From Micromonospora sp. MA102 (GTDB taxonomy: Bacteria; Actinomycetota; Actinomycetes; Mycobacteriales; Micromonosporaceae), in assembly GCF_025460765.1 (NCBI RefSeq), contig NZ_JAMWEG010000007.1, forward strand, positions 301,989-365,988: DNA of 64,000 bases, read 5' to 3'. Below are positions 7,381-15,468 of the stretch, in pieces. The first letter of the stretch is position 1. Each line of letters starts with the position of its first letter. Position numbers and translations under genes: made by a program. A model generated the notes under the pieces. It was not told the origin of the DNA. It ran no database searches and was given only the letters and a program-made list of their open reading frames with translations.

Positions 7381-10239
7381 TCAGCTGCAGCCGCTGGTGG
7401 AGCCGCAGCCCTCACAGACGTAGCAACTGCCGGCCGGCCGCATCTTCGTGCCGCAGGTGAAGCAGAGCGGCGCGTCCGCGGCCTTGCCGATCACGGCCTC
7501 CAGCAGTTCGGTGCTGGAGCCCACCGACGGCGCCGGCTTGGCGGCGGCCACGTCGGCCACCTCCTGCTTCGGCTGGACGACCGCCTTCGGCTCGGGCGCC
7601 TCGACCGGGGCGGAGGCGGCCATCGCGGTGAGGTCCGCACCGCTCGCCTCCGCCTCCGCCTCGGCCGCGAGCTGGGCGGCCCGCTCCTTGGCCGTGAAGA
7701 TGCCCAGCTCAGCGCGGCGCTCGTACGGCAGGAAGTCCAGGGCCAGGCGACGGAAGATGTAGTCCATCACCGAGGCCGCCATCCGCACGTCCGGGTCGTC
7801 GGTCATACCGGCCGGCTCGAAGCGCATGTTGGTGAACTTGCTGACGTACGTCTCCAGCGGGACGCCGTACTGGAGACCGATGGAGATGGCCACCGAGAAG
7901 GCGTCCATCACGCCGGCCAGGGTCGAGCCCTGCTTCGACATCTTGAGGAAGACCTCGCCGAGGCCGTCGTCCGGGTACGACGAGGCGGTGAGGTAACCCT
8001 CGGCGCCGCCGACCGAGAACGAGATGGTCTCCGACGGGCGCTTCTTCGGCAGCCGCTTGCGGACCGGCCGGTATTCCACGACCTTCTCCACGACCTTCTC
8101 GACCTCGGCGGCCGGGGCCTGGGTCTCGGCGGCGGTCTTGTTGGACTTGGCCACCGAGAGCGGCTGGCCGACCTTGCAGTTGTCCCGGTAGATCGCCAGC
8201 GCCTTGAGGCCGAGCTTCCAGCCCTCGAAGTAGATCTTCTCGACGTCCTCGACGGTGGCCTGCTCGGGCATGTTGACCGTCTTGGAGATGGCGCCGGAGA
8301 CGAACGGCTGGATCGCCGCCATCATCCGCACGTGGCCCATCGGGGCGATCGACCGCTCACCCATGGCGCAGTCGAAGACCGGGTAGTGCTCCGGCTTGAG
8401 GCCCGGGGCGTCCACCACGTGGCCGTGGTCGGCGATGTGCTCGACGATCGCCTCGACCTGCTCCTCGGGGTAGCCGAGGCTGCGCAGGGCGCGCGGCACG
8501 GTCTGGTTGACGATCTGCATGGAGCCGCCGCCGACCAGCTTCTTGAACTTGACGAGCGCCAGGTCCGGCTCCACGCCGGTCGTGTCGCAGTCCATCATGA
8601 AGCCGATGGTGCCGGTCGGCGCGAGGACGCTGGCCTGCGAGTTGCGCCAGCCGTTCTTGTCACCGATCTTGTTGCCCAGCGTCCACTGCTTGGTTGCCTC
8701 GCGGACGATCGCGGTGGCCACCGTGCCGGCCGGCTTGATCTCGTCGTTGGCGGCGGCGTGCTTGCGCATGACCCGCTTGTGCGGCTCCGCGTTGCGGGCG
8801 TAGCCGTCGTACGGGCCGACGACGCCGGCCAGCTCGGCGGAGCGGCGGTAGGCGGTGCCGGTCATCAGCGAGGTGATCGCCGCGGCGACCTCCCGGCCCT
8901 GCTCCGAGTCGTACGGCAGGCCGGAGGCCATCAGCAGCGCGCCGAGGTTGGCGTAGCCGATGCCGAGCTGCCGGTAGGCGCGGCTGGTCTCACCGATCTT
9001 CTCGGTCGGGAAGTCGGCGAAGCAGATCGAGATGTCCATCGCGGTGATGACGAACTCGACCGACTTGACGAACTTCTCCACCTCGAAGCCGCCGTCGGCG
9101 CGCATGAACTTCATGAGGTTCAGCGAGGCCAGGTTGCACGAGGAGTTGTCCAGGTGCAGGTACTCCGAGCACGGGTTCGACGCGGTGATCCGCCCGGTCT
9201 CCGGGCAGGTGTGCCAGTCGTTGATGGTGTCGTCGTACTGGAGGCCGGGGTCGGCGCACTCCCAGGCGGCCTGGGAGATGCCGCGGAACAGCTTCTTGGC
9301 GTCGATCGTCTCGATGACCTGGCCGTCGAGCCGGCCGCGCAGGTCGAAGCCGCCACCGTTCTCCACCGCGGTCATGAACTCGTCGGAGACCCGGACCGAG
9401 TTGTTGGCGTTCTGGTACTGCACGCTGACGATGTCGGCGCCGCCCAGGTCCATGTCGAAGCCGGCGTCCCGCAGCGCGCGGATCTTGTCCTCCTCGCGCG
9501 CCTTGGTGACCACGAACTCCTGGATGTCCGGGTGGTCCACGTCGAGGATGACCATCTTGGCCGCCCGCCGGGTGGCGCCGCCGGACTTGATGGTGCCGGC
9601 GGAGGCGTCCGCGCCGCGCATGAAGCTGACCGGGCCGGAGGCGTTGCCGCCGGAGGACAGCAGCTCGCGGGAGGAGCGGATCCGGGACAGGTTGACGCCG
9701 GAGCCGGAGCCGCCCTTGAAGATCAGCCCCTCCTCCTTGTACCAGTCGAGGATGGAGTCCATCGAGTCGTCGACGGCCAGGATGAAGCAGGCGCTGACCT
9801 GCTGCGGCGACGGCGTGCCGACGTTGAACCAGACCGGCGAGTTGAAGCTGAACACCTGGTTCAGCAGCATCCAGGTCAGCTCGTGCGCGAACACCTCGGC
9901 GTCCGCCTGGGTGGCGAAGTAGCCGTACTCCTCACCGGCGGTGCGGTAGGTGCCGACCACCCGGTCGATCAGCTGCTTGAGCGACCACTCCCGCTCCGGG
10001 GTCCCCACCGCGCCCCGGAAGTACTTGGTGGTCACGATGTTGGCCGCGTTGACCGACCAGGACTCGGGGAACTCCACCCCGCGCTGCTCGAAGTTGATCG
10101 AACCGTCCCGCCAGTTCGTCATCACGACGTCGCGGCGCTCCCAGGTGACCTCGTCGTAGGGATGCACCCCCTCGGTCGTCCAGACGCGCTCGATCTTCAG
10201 CCCTGCCCCGGCCTTGTTCCGTGACTTGCTGGTCGTCAC
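7381..10239 (-). CDS. nrdJ: Vitamin B12-dependent (class II) ribonucleoside-diphosphate reductase
   Basis: Reduces ribonucleotides to deoxyribonucleotides using adenosylcobalamin to generate the thiyl radical. The 952-residue protein has the RNR barrel with FNSPVWFNVG, GGSGSGVNLSRIRSS, NPCSEYLHLDNSSCNLASLNL (active-site Cys region) and CNANNSVRVSDEF-like nucleotide-site sequences. The C-terminus ends in CFTCGTKMRPAGSCYVCEGCGS, the multi-cysteine tail that regenerates the active-site disulphide and may bind zinc. The GTG start (VTTSKSRNK) has a GAGGG-type site just upstream. It follows nrdR by 67 bp on the same strand, so nrdR-nrdJ is an operon. The nrdR-nrdJ gap is too short for a cobalamin riboswitch. 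Confidence 0.96.
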   Translation of the reverse strand: MTTSKSRNKAGAGLKIERVWTTEGVHPYDEVTWERRDVVMTNWRDGSINFEQRGVEFPESWSVNAANIVTTKYFRGAVGTPEREWSLKQLIDRVVGTYRTAGEEYGYFATQADAEVFAHELTWMLLNQVFSFNSPVWFNVGTPSPQQVSACFILAVDDSMDSILDWYKEEGLIFKGGSGSGVNLSRIRSSRELLSSGGNASGPVSFMRGADASAGTIKSGGATRRAAKMVILDVDHPDIQEFVVTKAREEDKIRALRDAGFDMDLGGADIVSVQYQNANNSVRVSDEFMTAVENGGGFDLRGRLDGQVIETIDAKKLFRGISQAAWECADPGLQYDDTINDWHTCPETGRITASNPCSEYLHLDNSSCNLASLNLMKFMRADGGFEVEKFVKSVEFVITAMDISICFADFPTEKIGETSRAYRQLGIGYANLGALLMASGLPYDSEQGREVAAAITSLMTGTAYRRSAELAGVVGPYDGYARNAEPHKRVMRKHAAANDEIKPAGTVATAIVREATKQWTLGNKIGDKNGWRNSQASVLAPTGTIGFMMDCDTTGVEPDLALVKFKKLVGGGSMQIVNQTVPRALRSLGYPEEQVEAIVEHIADHGHVVDAPGLKPEHYPVFDCAMGERSIAPMGHVRMMAAIQPFVSGAISKTVNMPEQATVEDVEKIYFEGWKLGLKALAIYRDNCKVGQPLSVAKSNKTAAETQAPAAEVEKVVEKVVEYRPVRKRLPKKRPSETISFSVGGAEGYLTASSYPDDGLGEVFLKMSKQGSTLAGVMDAFSVAISIGLQYGVPLETYVSKFTNMRFEPAGMTDDPDVRMAASVMDYIFRRLALDFLPYERRAELGIFTAKERAAQLAAEAEAEASGADLTAMAASAPVEAPEPKAVVQPKQEVADVAAAKPAPSVGSSTELLEAVIGKAADAPLCFTCGTKMRPAGSCYVCEGCGSTSGCS

Positions 10240-10306
10240 GCCCTCGCCCCCCTCGTCAGCGCGGTCACCCACCGCGCGTCGTCAAACTGTCAGAAATCCG
10301 TGAAAC

Positions 10307-10801
10307 TCAACTGGTCGCGCCGGCGGCCTCGACGGCCCCGGCACCCTCCCGGGCCCGCGCGGCGGCCCGCAGCGTCTCGATCTCGCGCTCGAAGTCGGCA
10401 AGCGAGTCGAAGGAGCGGTAGACGCTGGCGAACCGCAGGTACGCCACCTCGTCGAGGTCGCGCAGCGGCCCGAGGATGGCCAACCCGACCTCGTGGCTGG
10501 GAATCTCGGCGGCCCCCTTGGCCCGGACGGTCTCCTCGACCTTCTGCGCGAGCAGCGCGATGGAGTCGTCGTCGACCGGCCGGCCCTGGCACGCCTTGCG
10601 CACCCCGCCGATGATCTTGGTGCGGCTGAACGGCTCGGTCACCCCGCTGCGCTTGACCACCGCGAGCACCGCCTCCTCGACGGTGGTGAACCGCTTGCCG
10701 CACTCCGGGCAGGACCGCCGCCGCCGGATGAGCTGGCCGTCGTCGGCCTCCCGCGAGTCGACCACCCGGGAGTCGGCGTACCGGCAGTACGGACACCGCA
10801 T
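10307..10801 (-). CDS. nrdR: Transcriptional repressor NrdR
   Basis: A 164-residue regulator of ribonucleotide reductase genes. The N-terminus [22 protein letters not shown] and the following [11 protein letters not shown] form the four-Cys zinc ribbon; the ATP-cone domain follows ([24 protein letters not shown]), which senses dATP/ATP. The ATG start at 10801 is set by the family N-terminus and a GGAGG site. It is the first gene of the nrdR-nrdJ operon and faces lexA across 545 bp. Two NrdR-box-like sequences exactly 32 bp apart lie 125-170 bp upstream, fitting autoregulation. Confidence 0.96.
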   Translation of the reverse strand: MRCPYCRYADSRVVDSREADDGQLIRRRRSCPECGKRFTTVEEAVLAVVKRSGVTEPFSRTKIIGGVRKACQGRPVDDDSIALLAQKVEETVRAKGAAEIPSHEVGLAILGPLRDLDEVAYLRFASVYRSFDSLADFEREIETLRAAARAREGAGAVEAAGATS

Positions 10802-10925
10802 CGCCTTACCTCCTTCATCGACCGCGGCCCGCCGCCCGCCTCCGGGCACGCGTCACCACGGCGGCACCATCTCTCGATGGCCGCCGCCGGGTCGGCGGTG
10901 CGGGAGTGCGGTCGGTAACCGGACC

Positions 10926-10935
10926 CAACCTGTAG
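10926..10935. promoter_or_regulatory. NrdR box core (proximal to nrdR)
   Basis: CAACCTGTAG matches 7 of 10 positions of the NrdR-box core CWATATATWG as I recall it, and 8 of 10 of the second site at 10958-10967. The two sites start exactly 32 bp apart, about three helical turns, which is the spacing known for paired NrdR boxes. Confidence 0.65.
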
Positions 10936-10957
10936 GCGACTTACGCCCATGTAACCA

Positions 10958-10967
10958 CAACATCTAG
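10958..10967. promoter_or_regulatory. NrdR box core (distal to nrdR)
   Basis: CAACATCTAG within CCACAACATCTAGGGG closely matches the conserved NrdR box core. Paired with the site at 10926, it probably forms the operator of the nrdR-nrdJ operon. Confidence 0.7.
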
Positions 10968-11114
10968 GGGTCGACCGTATGCCGTCGTACTAGCGAGGTC
11001 AAGTTGAACCGCGTGTCCGGCGCGTCATCAGAATCACGCACCCGTGCCACCCCGTCCCCGGCGTTCCGAGGGGCCCAACGGCCGGCGGCCGCCGGGGTCA
11101 CGGGACGCCGGGAT

Positions 11115-11129
11115 GGAACATTCGTTCGA
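11115..11129. promoter_or_regulatory. SOS (LexA) box 1
   Basis: GGAACATTCGTTCGA contains the perfect half-sites GAAC-N4-GTTC of the actinobacterial LexA operator. It lies about 217 bp upstream of the lexA start. Confidence 0.75.
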
Positions 11130-11148
11130 GAGCGACGTACCATTTATC

Positions 11149-11162
11149 AGAACAGGCGTTCG
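11149..11162. promoter_or_regulatory. SOS (LexA) box 2
   Basis: GAACAGGCGTTC at 11150-11161 is again a perfect GAAC-N4-GTTC palindrome. Its start is 34 bp from that of box 1. Confidence 0.75.
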
Positions 11163-11199
11163 GAAATCCAGGATTTTGGCGCGACACGCCGACAACAGG

Positions 11200-11215
11200 T
11201 CGTACAGATGTTTGA
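11200..11215. promoter_or_regulatory. SOS (LexA) box 3, at the lexA promoter
   Basis: TCGTACAGATGTTTGA matches the actinobacterial box TCGAACAnATGTTTGA except for GTAC in place of GAAC in the left half. It overlaps the -35 of the proposed lexA promoter, the usual geometry for autorepression. Confidence 0.7.
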
Positions 11216-11240
11216 AAATGGCCGATCTCACCTATACGGT
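11212..11240 (+). promoter_or_regulatory. Candidate lexA promoter
   Basis: TTGAAA (11212-11217) and TACGGT (11235-11240) are separated by 17 bases. The -10 follows the actinobacterial TANNNT pattern, and the -35 overlaps SOS box 3. This would give a 5' leader of roughly 100 bases. Confidence 0.55.
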
Positions 11241-11345
11241 CAACAACGACCGGGCGCGGCGGATCACGGCGGGCCGGTCGACAGCACCACCTGAGCACGC
11301 ACCACGAGCCGACGAGGCACCCAGCGCCGACCAGGGAGGACGGAC

Positions 11346-12128
11346 GTGACCGAGGACCGGGCCAGCCGGCAGAAGAACCCGCAGCCGATCGACGGGGCGG
11401 GTCCGCCGGCGACCCGCCGACCCCGCACCGCGCGCACCCGGGCCGCCCAGTCCGCCGTGCGTCCGGTCACCCCGGTGGTCAGCAGCTTCCCCGATCCGGC
11501 GACGGTCGACCTCACCGCCCGGCAGCGCCGGATCCTGGAGTTCATCCGCACCTGGGTGGAGCGCCACGGCTACCCGCCGAGCGTGCGCGAGATCGGCGAG
11601 GCCGTCGGCCTGGTCTCCCCGTCGAGCGTCGCCTACCAGCTCAAGGAGCTGGAGAAGAAGGGCTTCCTGCGCCGCGACCCCAACCGGCCCCGCGCCGTGG
11701 ACGTCCGGGCGCCCAGCGACATCGACGACGAGGCGGCCCGCGCCCAGCGCCCCACCCCGGCCTACGTGCCGATGCTGGGTCGGATCGCCGCCGGTGGTCC
11801 GATCCTCGCCGAGCAGGCGGTGGAGGACATCTTCCCCCTCCCCCGCGAGCTGGTCGGTGAGGGCGAGGTCTTCATGCTCCAGGTCAAGGGCGACTCGATG
11901 CTCGACGCTGCCATCTGCGACGGCGACTGGGTGGTGGTCCGGCAGCAGCCGACCGCCGAGGTGGGTGACATCGTGGCGGCCATGCTCGACGGCGAGGCGA
12001 CCGTGAAGACCTACCGGCGGCGCGACGGGCACGTCTGGCTGATGCCGCAGAACCCGGCCTTCGACCCGATCCCCGGCGACGACGCCACGATCATGGGCCG
12101 CGTGGTCGCCGTGCTCCGCCGCATCTGA
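11346..12128 (+). CDS. lexA: SOS response repressor LexA
   Basis: A 260-residue repressor that cleaves itself when RecA filaments form. Residues 1-50 are a variable basic/proline extension typical of actinobacteria. The winged helix-turn-helix follows ([42 protein letters not shown]). The autocleavage site is Ala149-Gly150 (GRIAAGGPI), with catalytic Ser184 ([13 protein letters not shown]) and Lys221 (EATVKTYRR). It starts at GTG after an AGGGAGGA site. It is divergent from nrdR and preceded by three SOS boxes, so autoregulation is expected. A strong hairpin terminator follows immediately. Confidence 0.97.
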   Translation: MTEDRASRQKNPQPIDGAGPPATRRPRTARTRAAQSAVRPVTPVVSSFPDPATVDLTARQRRILEFIRTWVERHGYPPSVREIGEAVGLVSPSSVAYQLKELEKKGFLRRDPNRPRAVDVRAPSDIDDEAARAQRPTPAYVPMLGRIAAGGPILAEQAVEDIFPLPRELVGEGEVFMLQVKGDSMLDAAICDGDWVVVRQQPTAEVGDIVAAMLDGEATVKTYRRRDGHVWLMPQNPAFDPIPGDDATIMGRVVAVLRRI

Positions 12129-12135
12129 GACCACG

Positions 12136-12170
12136 AAAACGGGGGGTGACCGTTGGTCACCCCCCGTTTT
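12136..12170. terminator. Bidirectional terminator between lexA and the convergent gene
   Basis: A perfect 15-bp stem (12136-12150 with 12156-12170) and 5-base loop, with AAAAC at one base and GTTTT at the other, so a U-tract follows the stem in either direction. It serves lexA and the convergent Gly-rich membrane protein gene. Confidence 0.92.
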
Positions 12171-12177
12171 CCTGCGC

Positions 12178-13758
12178 TCAGTAGCGGTCGCCCCGGAACT
12201 CCCGGCCGCCACCGGGGACCTGGCCGTACTGCTGGCCCCCGCCGCCGTAGCGGCCGTCACGCGGGTCCCGGCGGTCGGGCTCGCGACGCGGCGGTTCGGC
12301 CCCACCCGGGCCGTAACCTCCACCCCCACCGGGCCGGCCGCCGCCGTAGCCGCCACCACCCGGGGAGCCGCCGTAGACCCCACCACCCGGCGGACGTCCA
12401 CCGCCCTGGGGACCACCACCGTAGACGGCGCCACCGCGGCCACCGCCCTGCGGACGGCCACCGCCGTAGACGCCGCCACCCGGCCGCCCACCGTTCGCCG
12501 GGGCGCCGCCGTAGACCCCGCCCGGGCTGCCACCGCCGCCGTAGACCCCGCCGCGCGGCGGGGCGTCGGGCCGGCTGCCCGGCGGGTAGCCGGAGTTGCC
12601 CGGGAAATCGTCACCGCGCTCGTCGGTCGGCTCGGCGGGCGGCGCCGGCTTCCGGCGGGCCCGCAGGATGCCGAAGATGCCCGCGCCGACCATGAGCAAG
12701 CCGACCACGCCGACCGCCGCGATCAGGTACGTGATCTCGTCGAGGCTGAGCCCTTCGATCCAGGACTTCTGCGCGGCCGGCTTGGTGTCGGTCTTGCCGG
12801 CGTTGGGCAGCGCCTCGACCCCGGTGGTGGCCGGGGTGTAGCTGAGGACGTCGATCGGGTCCGTGGCGTCGAGCAGGCCGCCGTCGGAGACGGTGAGGAA
12901 AGACTTGCCGTCCGGCGTGTAGGAGATGGCCTCGCCGAACGGGTCGGCGAGGGGGGTGACCCGGGGCTTGCCGGTGGTCAGCGCGCCGACGACGTTGCCG
13001 CCCGTCACGTCGAACTCGAAGGCGTCGGCGTAGGTGCGCAGCACCACCCTGGCGCCGTCGGGCGAGCGGGCCGCGCCGGTGATCAGCAACCGGCCGGGGC
13101 CGCCGAGCTTGTTCTCGGTGTTGGTCTTGGGCAGGGTGACCTCGCCGACCTTCTTCATCGGAATGGCCTCGAGGTCAGCGCTGCTCTTCAGCTTGACCGT
13201 CGGCGTGAAGATCTCCGACTTGCCGGACAGGTCCTTCGTGATGACCAGCGGCAGGCCGTCGTCGCCGACGAGCAGCGCCTCGGCGTCGTGCGGCTCCTTG
13301 CCCGGGTAGGCCAGCCGGTGCAGCACCGGCTGCTTCGACCCGCTCAGCGGCATGGTCCAGACCGCGACCCGCTCCCGCCGGGTCTTGGCCTCGACGTTGT
13401 CACCCGTGTCGGCGATGAAGAGCGTCTTCTTGTCCGGCCCAACGGCCAGGTCCTCGGTGTCGTAGGGACCGGAGCCCGTGTATCGGACCGGGTTGGCGAT
13501 CTCGCACTTCGTGTCGAGGAAGAAGACCCGTTTGCGGCTCTCGTCGTCGGTGCTGTCGTTGATCACGACGTAGCCGGTGCTGGTGGCCACGAGGCCGGAC
13601 AGCTCCCGGAGCCGCTTGTCGTCGACCGTGCACTTCTTCTTGGGAGCCGCAGCCAGCACGGGGGCCGCGGCGGGAGCCGCCAGGGCGAGCCCGGCCGGTG
13701 CCACGACCGCGCCGACGAGGCTCAGCGCGATCGTGACCGAGGAGACAGCGTGCCGCAT
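12178..13758 (-). CDS. Secreted/membrane-anchored protein with propeller-like domain and Gly-rich VYGG repeats
   Basis: A 526-residue protein. Residues 1-30 are a signal peptide (RHAVSS, hydrophobic core, ALAAPAAAP). The extracellular part has beta-propeller-like blades: RELSGLVATSTGYVVINDSTDD, DTEDLAVGPDKKTLFIADTGDN, DAEALLVGDDGLPLVITKDLSG and FGEAISYTPDGKSFLTVSDGG. One membrane helix near residues 345-367 (ITYLIAAVGVVGLLMVGAGIFGIL) ends in RARRK. The cytoplasmic tail of about 150 residues is low complexity with at least six copies of GG(G)VYGG plus PQGGGRP. The Tyr residues could be phosphorylation or assembly sites; this is speculation. It lies 51 bp downstream of hflX on the same strand. 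Function unknown. Confidence 0.8.
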   Translation of the reverse strand: MRHAVSSVTIALSLVGAVVAPAGLALAAPAAAPVLAAAPKKKCTVDDKRLRELSGLVATSTGYVVINDSTDDESRKRVFFLDTKCEIANPVRYTGSGPYDTEDLAVGPDKKTLFIADTGDNVEAKTRRERVAVWTMPLSGSKQPVLHRLAYPGKEPHDAEALLVGDDGLPLVITKDLSGKSEIFTPTVKLKSSADLEAIPMKKVGEVTLPKTNTENKLGGPGRLLITGAARSPDGARVVLRTYADAFEFDVTGGNVVGALTTGKPRVTPLADPFGEAISYTPDGKSFLTVSDGGLLDATDPIDVLSYTPATTGVEALPNAGKTDTKPAAQKSWIEGLSLDEITYLIAAVGVVGLLMVGAGIFGILRARRKPAPPAEPTDERGDDFPGNSGYPPGSRPDAPPRGGVYGGGGSPGGVYGGAPANGGRPGGGVYGGGRPQGGGRGGAVYGGGPQGGGRPPGGGVYGGSPGGGGYGGGRPGGGGGYGPGGAEPPRREPDRRDPRDGRYGGGGQQYGQVPGGGREFRGDRY

Positions 13759-13808
13759 GGCGCCAAGTGTCGCACGGCCCGCGTTTCCGGCGGGTGACGC
13801 CGGATGGC

Positions 13809-15272
13809 TCACCGCCCGGCGGCCACCGGCTCGTCGCTGGTGAGCCGGTCTCCGGCCCGGTACGGCACGAGCTCGGCGGCCAGCGCCTCGCCCACCCGGA
13901 CGTGCAGCAGCGTGCCCTCGGGCAGGTGCGCGGTGCTGAGCACCTCACCCTGCCGGTGCACCCGGGCCACCAGGTCGCCCCGGTCGTACGGGAGCACCGC
14001 CCGGACCTCCACGGCCGGCCGCGGGAGCCGCTGCTCGATGGCCTCGCGCAGCCCGTCGACCCCGCGCCCGGTGTGCGCGGAGACCAGGACCGCCTCCGGC
14101 CAGAGCCGCTTGAGCCGCAGCAGCGTCTCCTCATCGGCGGCGTCGACCTTGTTGACCACCAGCAGCTCGGGCAGCCGGTCGGCGCCCACCTCGGCGAGCA
14201 CCTCGCGGACCGCCCGGACCTGCTCCTCCGGGTCCGGGTGGGCGCCGTCGACCACGTGCACCACCAGGTCGGCGTCGGCGACCTCCTCCAGCGTCGAGCG
14301 GAACGCCTCGACGATCTGGTGCGGCAGGTGCCGGACGAACCCGACCGTGTCGGAGAGGGTGTAGAGCCGGCCGTCGGAGGCGGTGGCCCGGCGGGTCGTC
14401 GGGTCCAGGGTGGCGAACAGCGCGTTCTCCACCAGCACGCCCGCCCCGGTGAGGCGGTTGAGCAGGCTGGACTTGCCGGCGTTGGTGTAGCCGGCGATGG
14501 CCACGGCGGGCACCGCGTTGCGGGAGCGGCGGGCGCGCTTGGTCTGGCGTACCGTCGCCATGCTCTTGATCTCGCGACGCAGCCGCGAGATGCGGTGCCG
14601 GATTCGCCGCCGGTCGGTCTCCAGCTTGGTCTCACCCGGACCACGCACGCCCACGCCGCCGCCGGCGCCGCCGCCGCGGCCGCTACCACCGGTCTGGCGG
14701 GAGAGGGTCTCACCCCAACCGCGCAGTCGCGGCAGCAGGTATTCGAGCTGAGCCAGCTCGACCTGCGCCCGACCCTCGCGGCTCTTGGCGTGCTGGGCGA
14801 AGATGTCGAGGATCAGGGCGGTGCGGTCGACCACCTTGACCTTGGTGCGCTGCTCCAGGTTGCGCAGCTGCGACGGCGACAGTTCACCGTCGCAGATGAC
14901 CGTGTCGGCGCCGGTGGCGAGCACCACCGCGCTCAGGTCGTCGACCTTGCCCCGACCGATGTAGGTCGCCGGGTCCGGCCGGTTGCGCCGCTGGATCAGC
15001 CCCTCGAGCACCTGGGAGCCGGCCGTCTCGGCCAGCGCCGCCAGCTCGGTGAGGCTGTTGTCGGCGTCGTCCTGGGTCCCCTCGGTCCAGACACCCACGA
15101 GGACGACCCGCTCCAGCCGCAGCTGGCGGTATTCGACCTCGGTGATGTCGCTGAGCTCGGTGGAGAGGCCGGGGACCCGCCGCAGCGCCTGCCGCTCCGA
15201 CAGCTCGAACTCGCCGGTGGTGGCGTCGAGCTCGTCGTTCTCGTAGGGAAGGGAGGTCTCCTGCTCTCGCAA
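13809..15272 (-). CDS. hflX: GTPase HflX
   Basis: A ribosome-associated GTPase that splits stalled or hibernating ribosomes under stress. The 487-residue protein has the HflX N-terminal domain (VVLVGVWTEGT, RNRPDPATYIGRGKVDDL), the Gly-rich linker GGSGRGGGAGGGVGVRGPGE, and the G domain: G1 AGYTNAGKSSL, G3 DTVGF and G4 NKVD. A TTG start at 15272 is preferred because it has an ideal AGGAG site six bases upstream and a family-like N-terminus (LREQETSLP); upstream in-frame codons lack such a signal. The following gene starts 51 bp later. The start region is divergent from malic enzyme. Confidence 0.93.
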   Translation of the reverse strand: MREQETSLPYENDELDATTGEFELSERQALRRVPGLSTELSDITEVEYRQLRLERVVLVGVWTEGTQDDADNSLTELAALAETAGSQVLEGLIQRRNRPDPATYIGRGKVDDLSAVVLATGADTVICDGELSPSQLRNLEQRTKVKVVDRTALILDIFAQHAKSREGRAQVELAQLEYLLPRLRGWGETLSRQTGGSGRGGGAGGGVGVRGPGETKLETDRRRIRHRISRLRREIKSMATVRQTKRARRSRNAVPAVAIAGYTNAGKSSLLNRLTGAGVLVENALFATLDPTTRRATASDGRLYTLSDTVGFVRHLPHQIVEAFRSTLEEVADADLVVHVVDGAHPDPEEQVRAVREVLAEVGADRLPELLVVNKVDAADEETLLRLKRLWPEAVLVSAHTGRGVDGLREAIEQRLPRPAVEVRAVLPYDRGDLVARVHRQGEVLSTAHLPEGTLLHVRVGEALAAELVPYRAGDRLTSDEPVAAGR

Positions 15273-15468
15273 ACCGCAACTCCTGTCCGTTATGTCGTTG
15301 ACCGGGGCATTTCCCGTTCGCATGAGCATCCTGACACGTACCAACGCCGGACGCACCCGCTATATGCCCGTGGCGTTACTAACCGGTAGCGGGGTCGGAT
15401 GCCGGCCGACCTGGGCGGGCGAGTAGAAATGCCAGGCGAGCCGCTCAGCGTCGACGGAGGAGTAATTC

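Larger units (their letters stand above)
10802..11345. other. Divergent regulatory region between nrdR and lexA
   Basis: No gene is supported here. The nrdR-proximal half carries two NrdR-box-like sites; the lexA-proximal half carries three SOS-box-like sites and a likely lexA promoter. The middle (about 10975-11110) shows no clear element. The region is locally AT-richer around 11115-11240. Confidence 0.7.

Noticed and set aside
7222..10224. A 1000-codon open frame on the plus strand opposite nrdJ
   Set aside because: Its composition (Leu/Gly/Arg/His/Asp-rich, no conserved motif) is the antisense shadow of nrdJ, a normal effect of very high GC third positions.
10240..10306. Cobalamin riboswitch before nrdJ
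   Set aside because: The nrdR-nrdJ gap is only 67 bases and has no B12-box-like sequence; control is better explained by NrdR boxes upstream of nrdR.
12350..12560. Short repeats resembling a CRISPR or tandem array
   Set aside because: The periodicity is coding: it translates to GGVYGG units in the membrane protein, unit lengths vary and there are no spacers.
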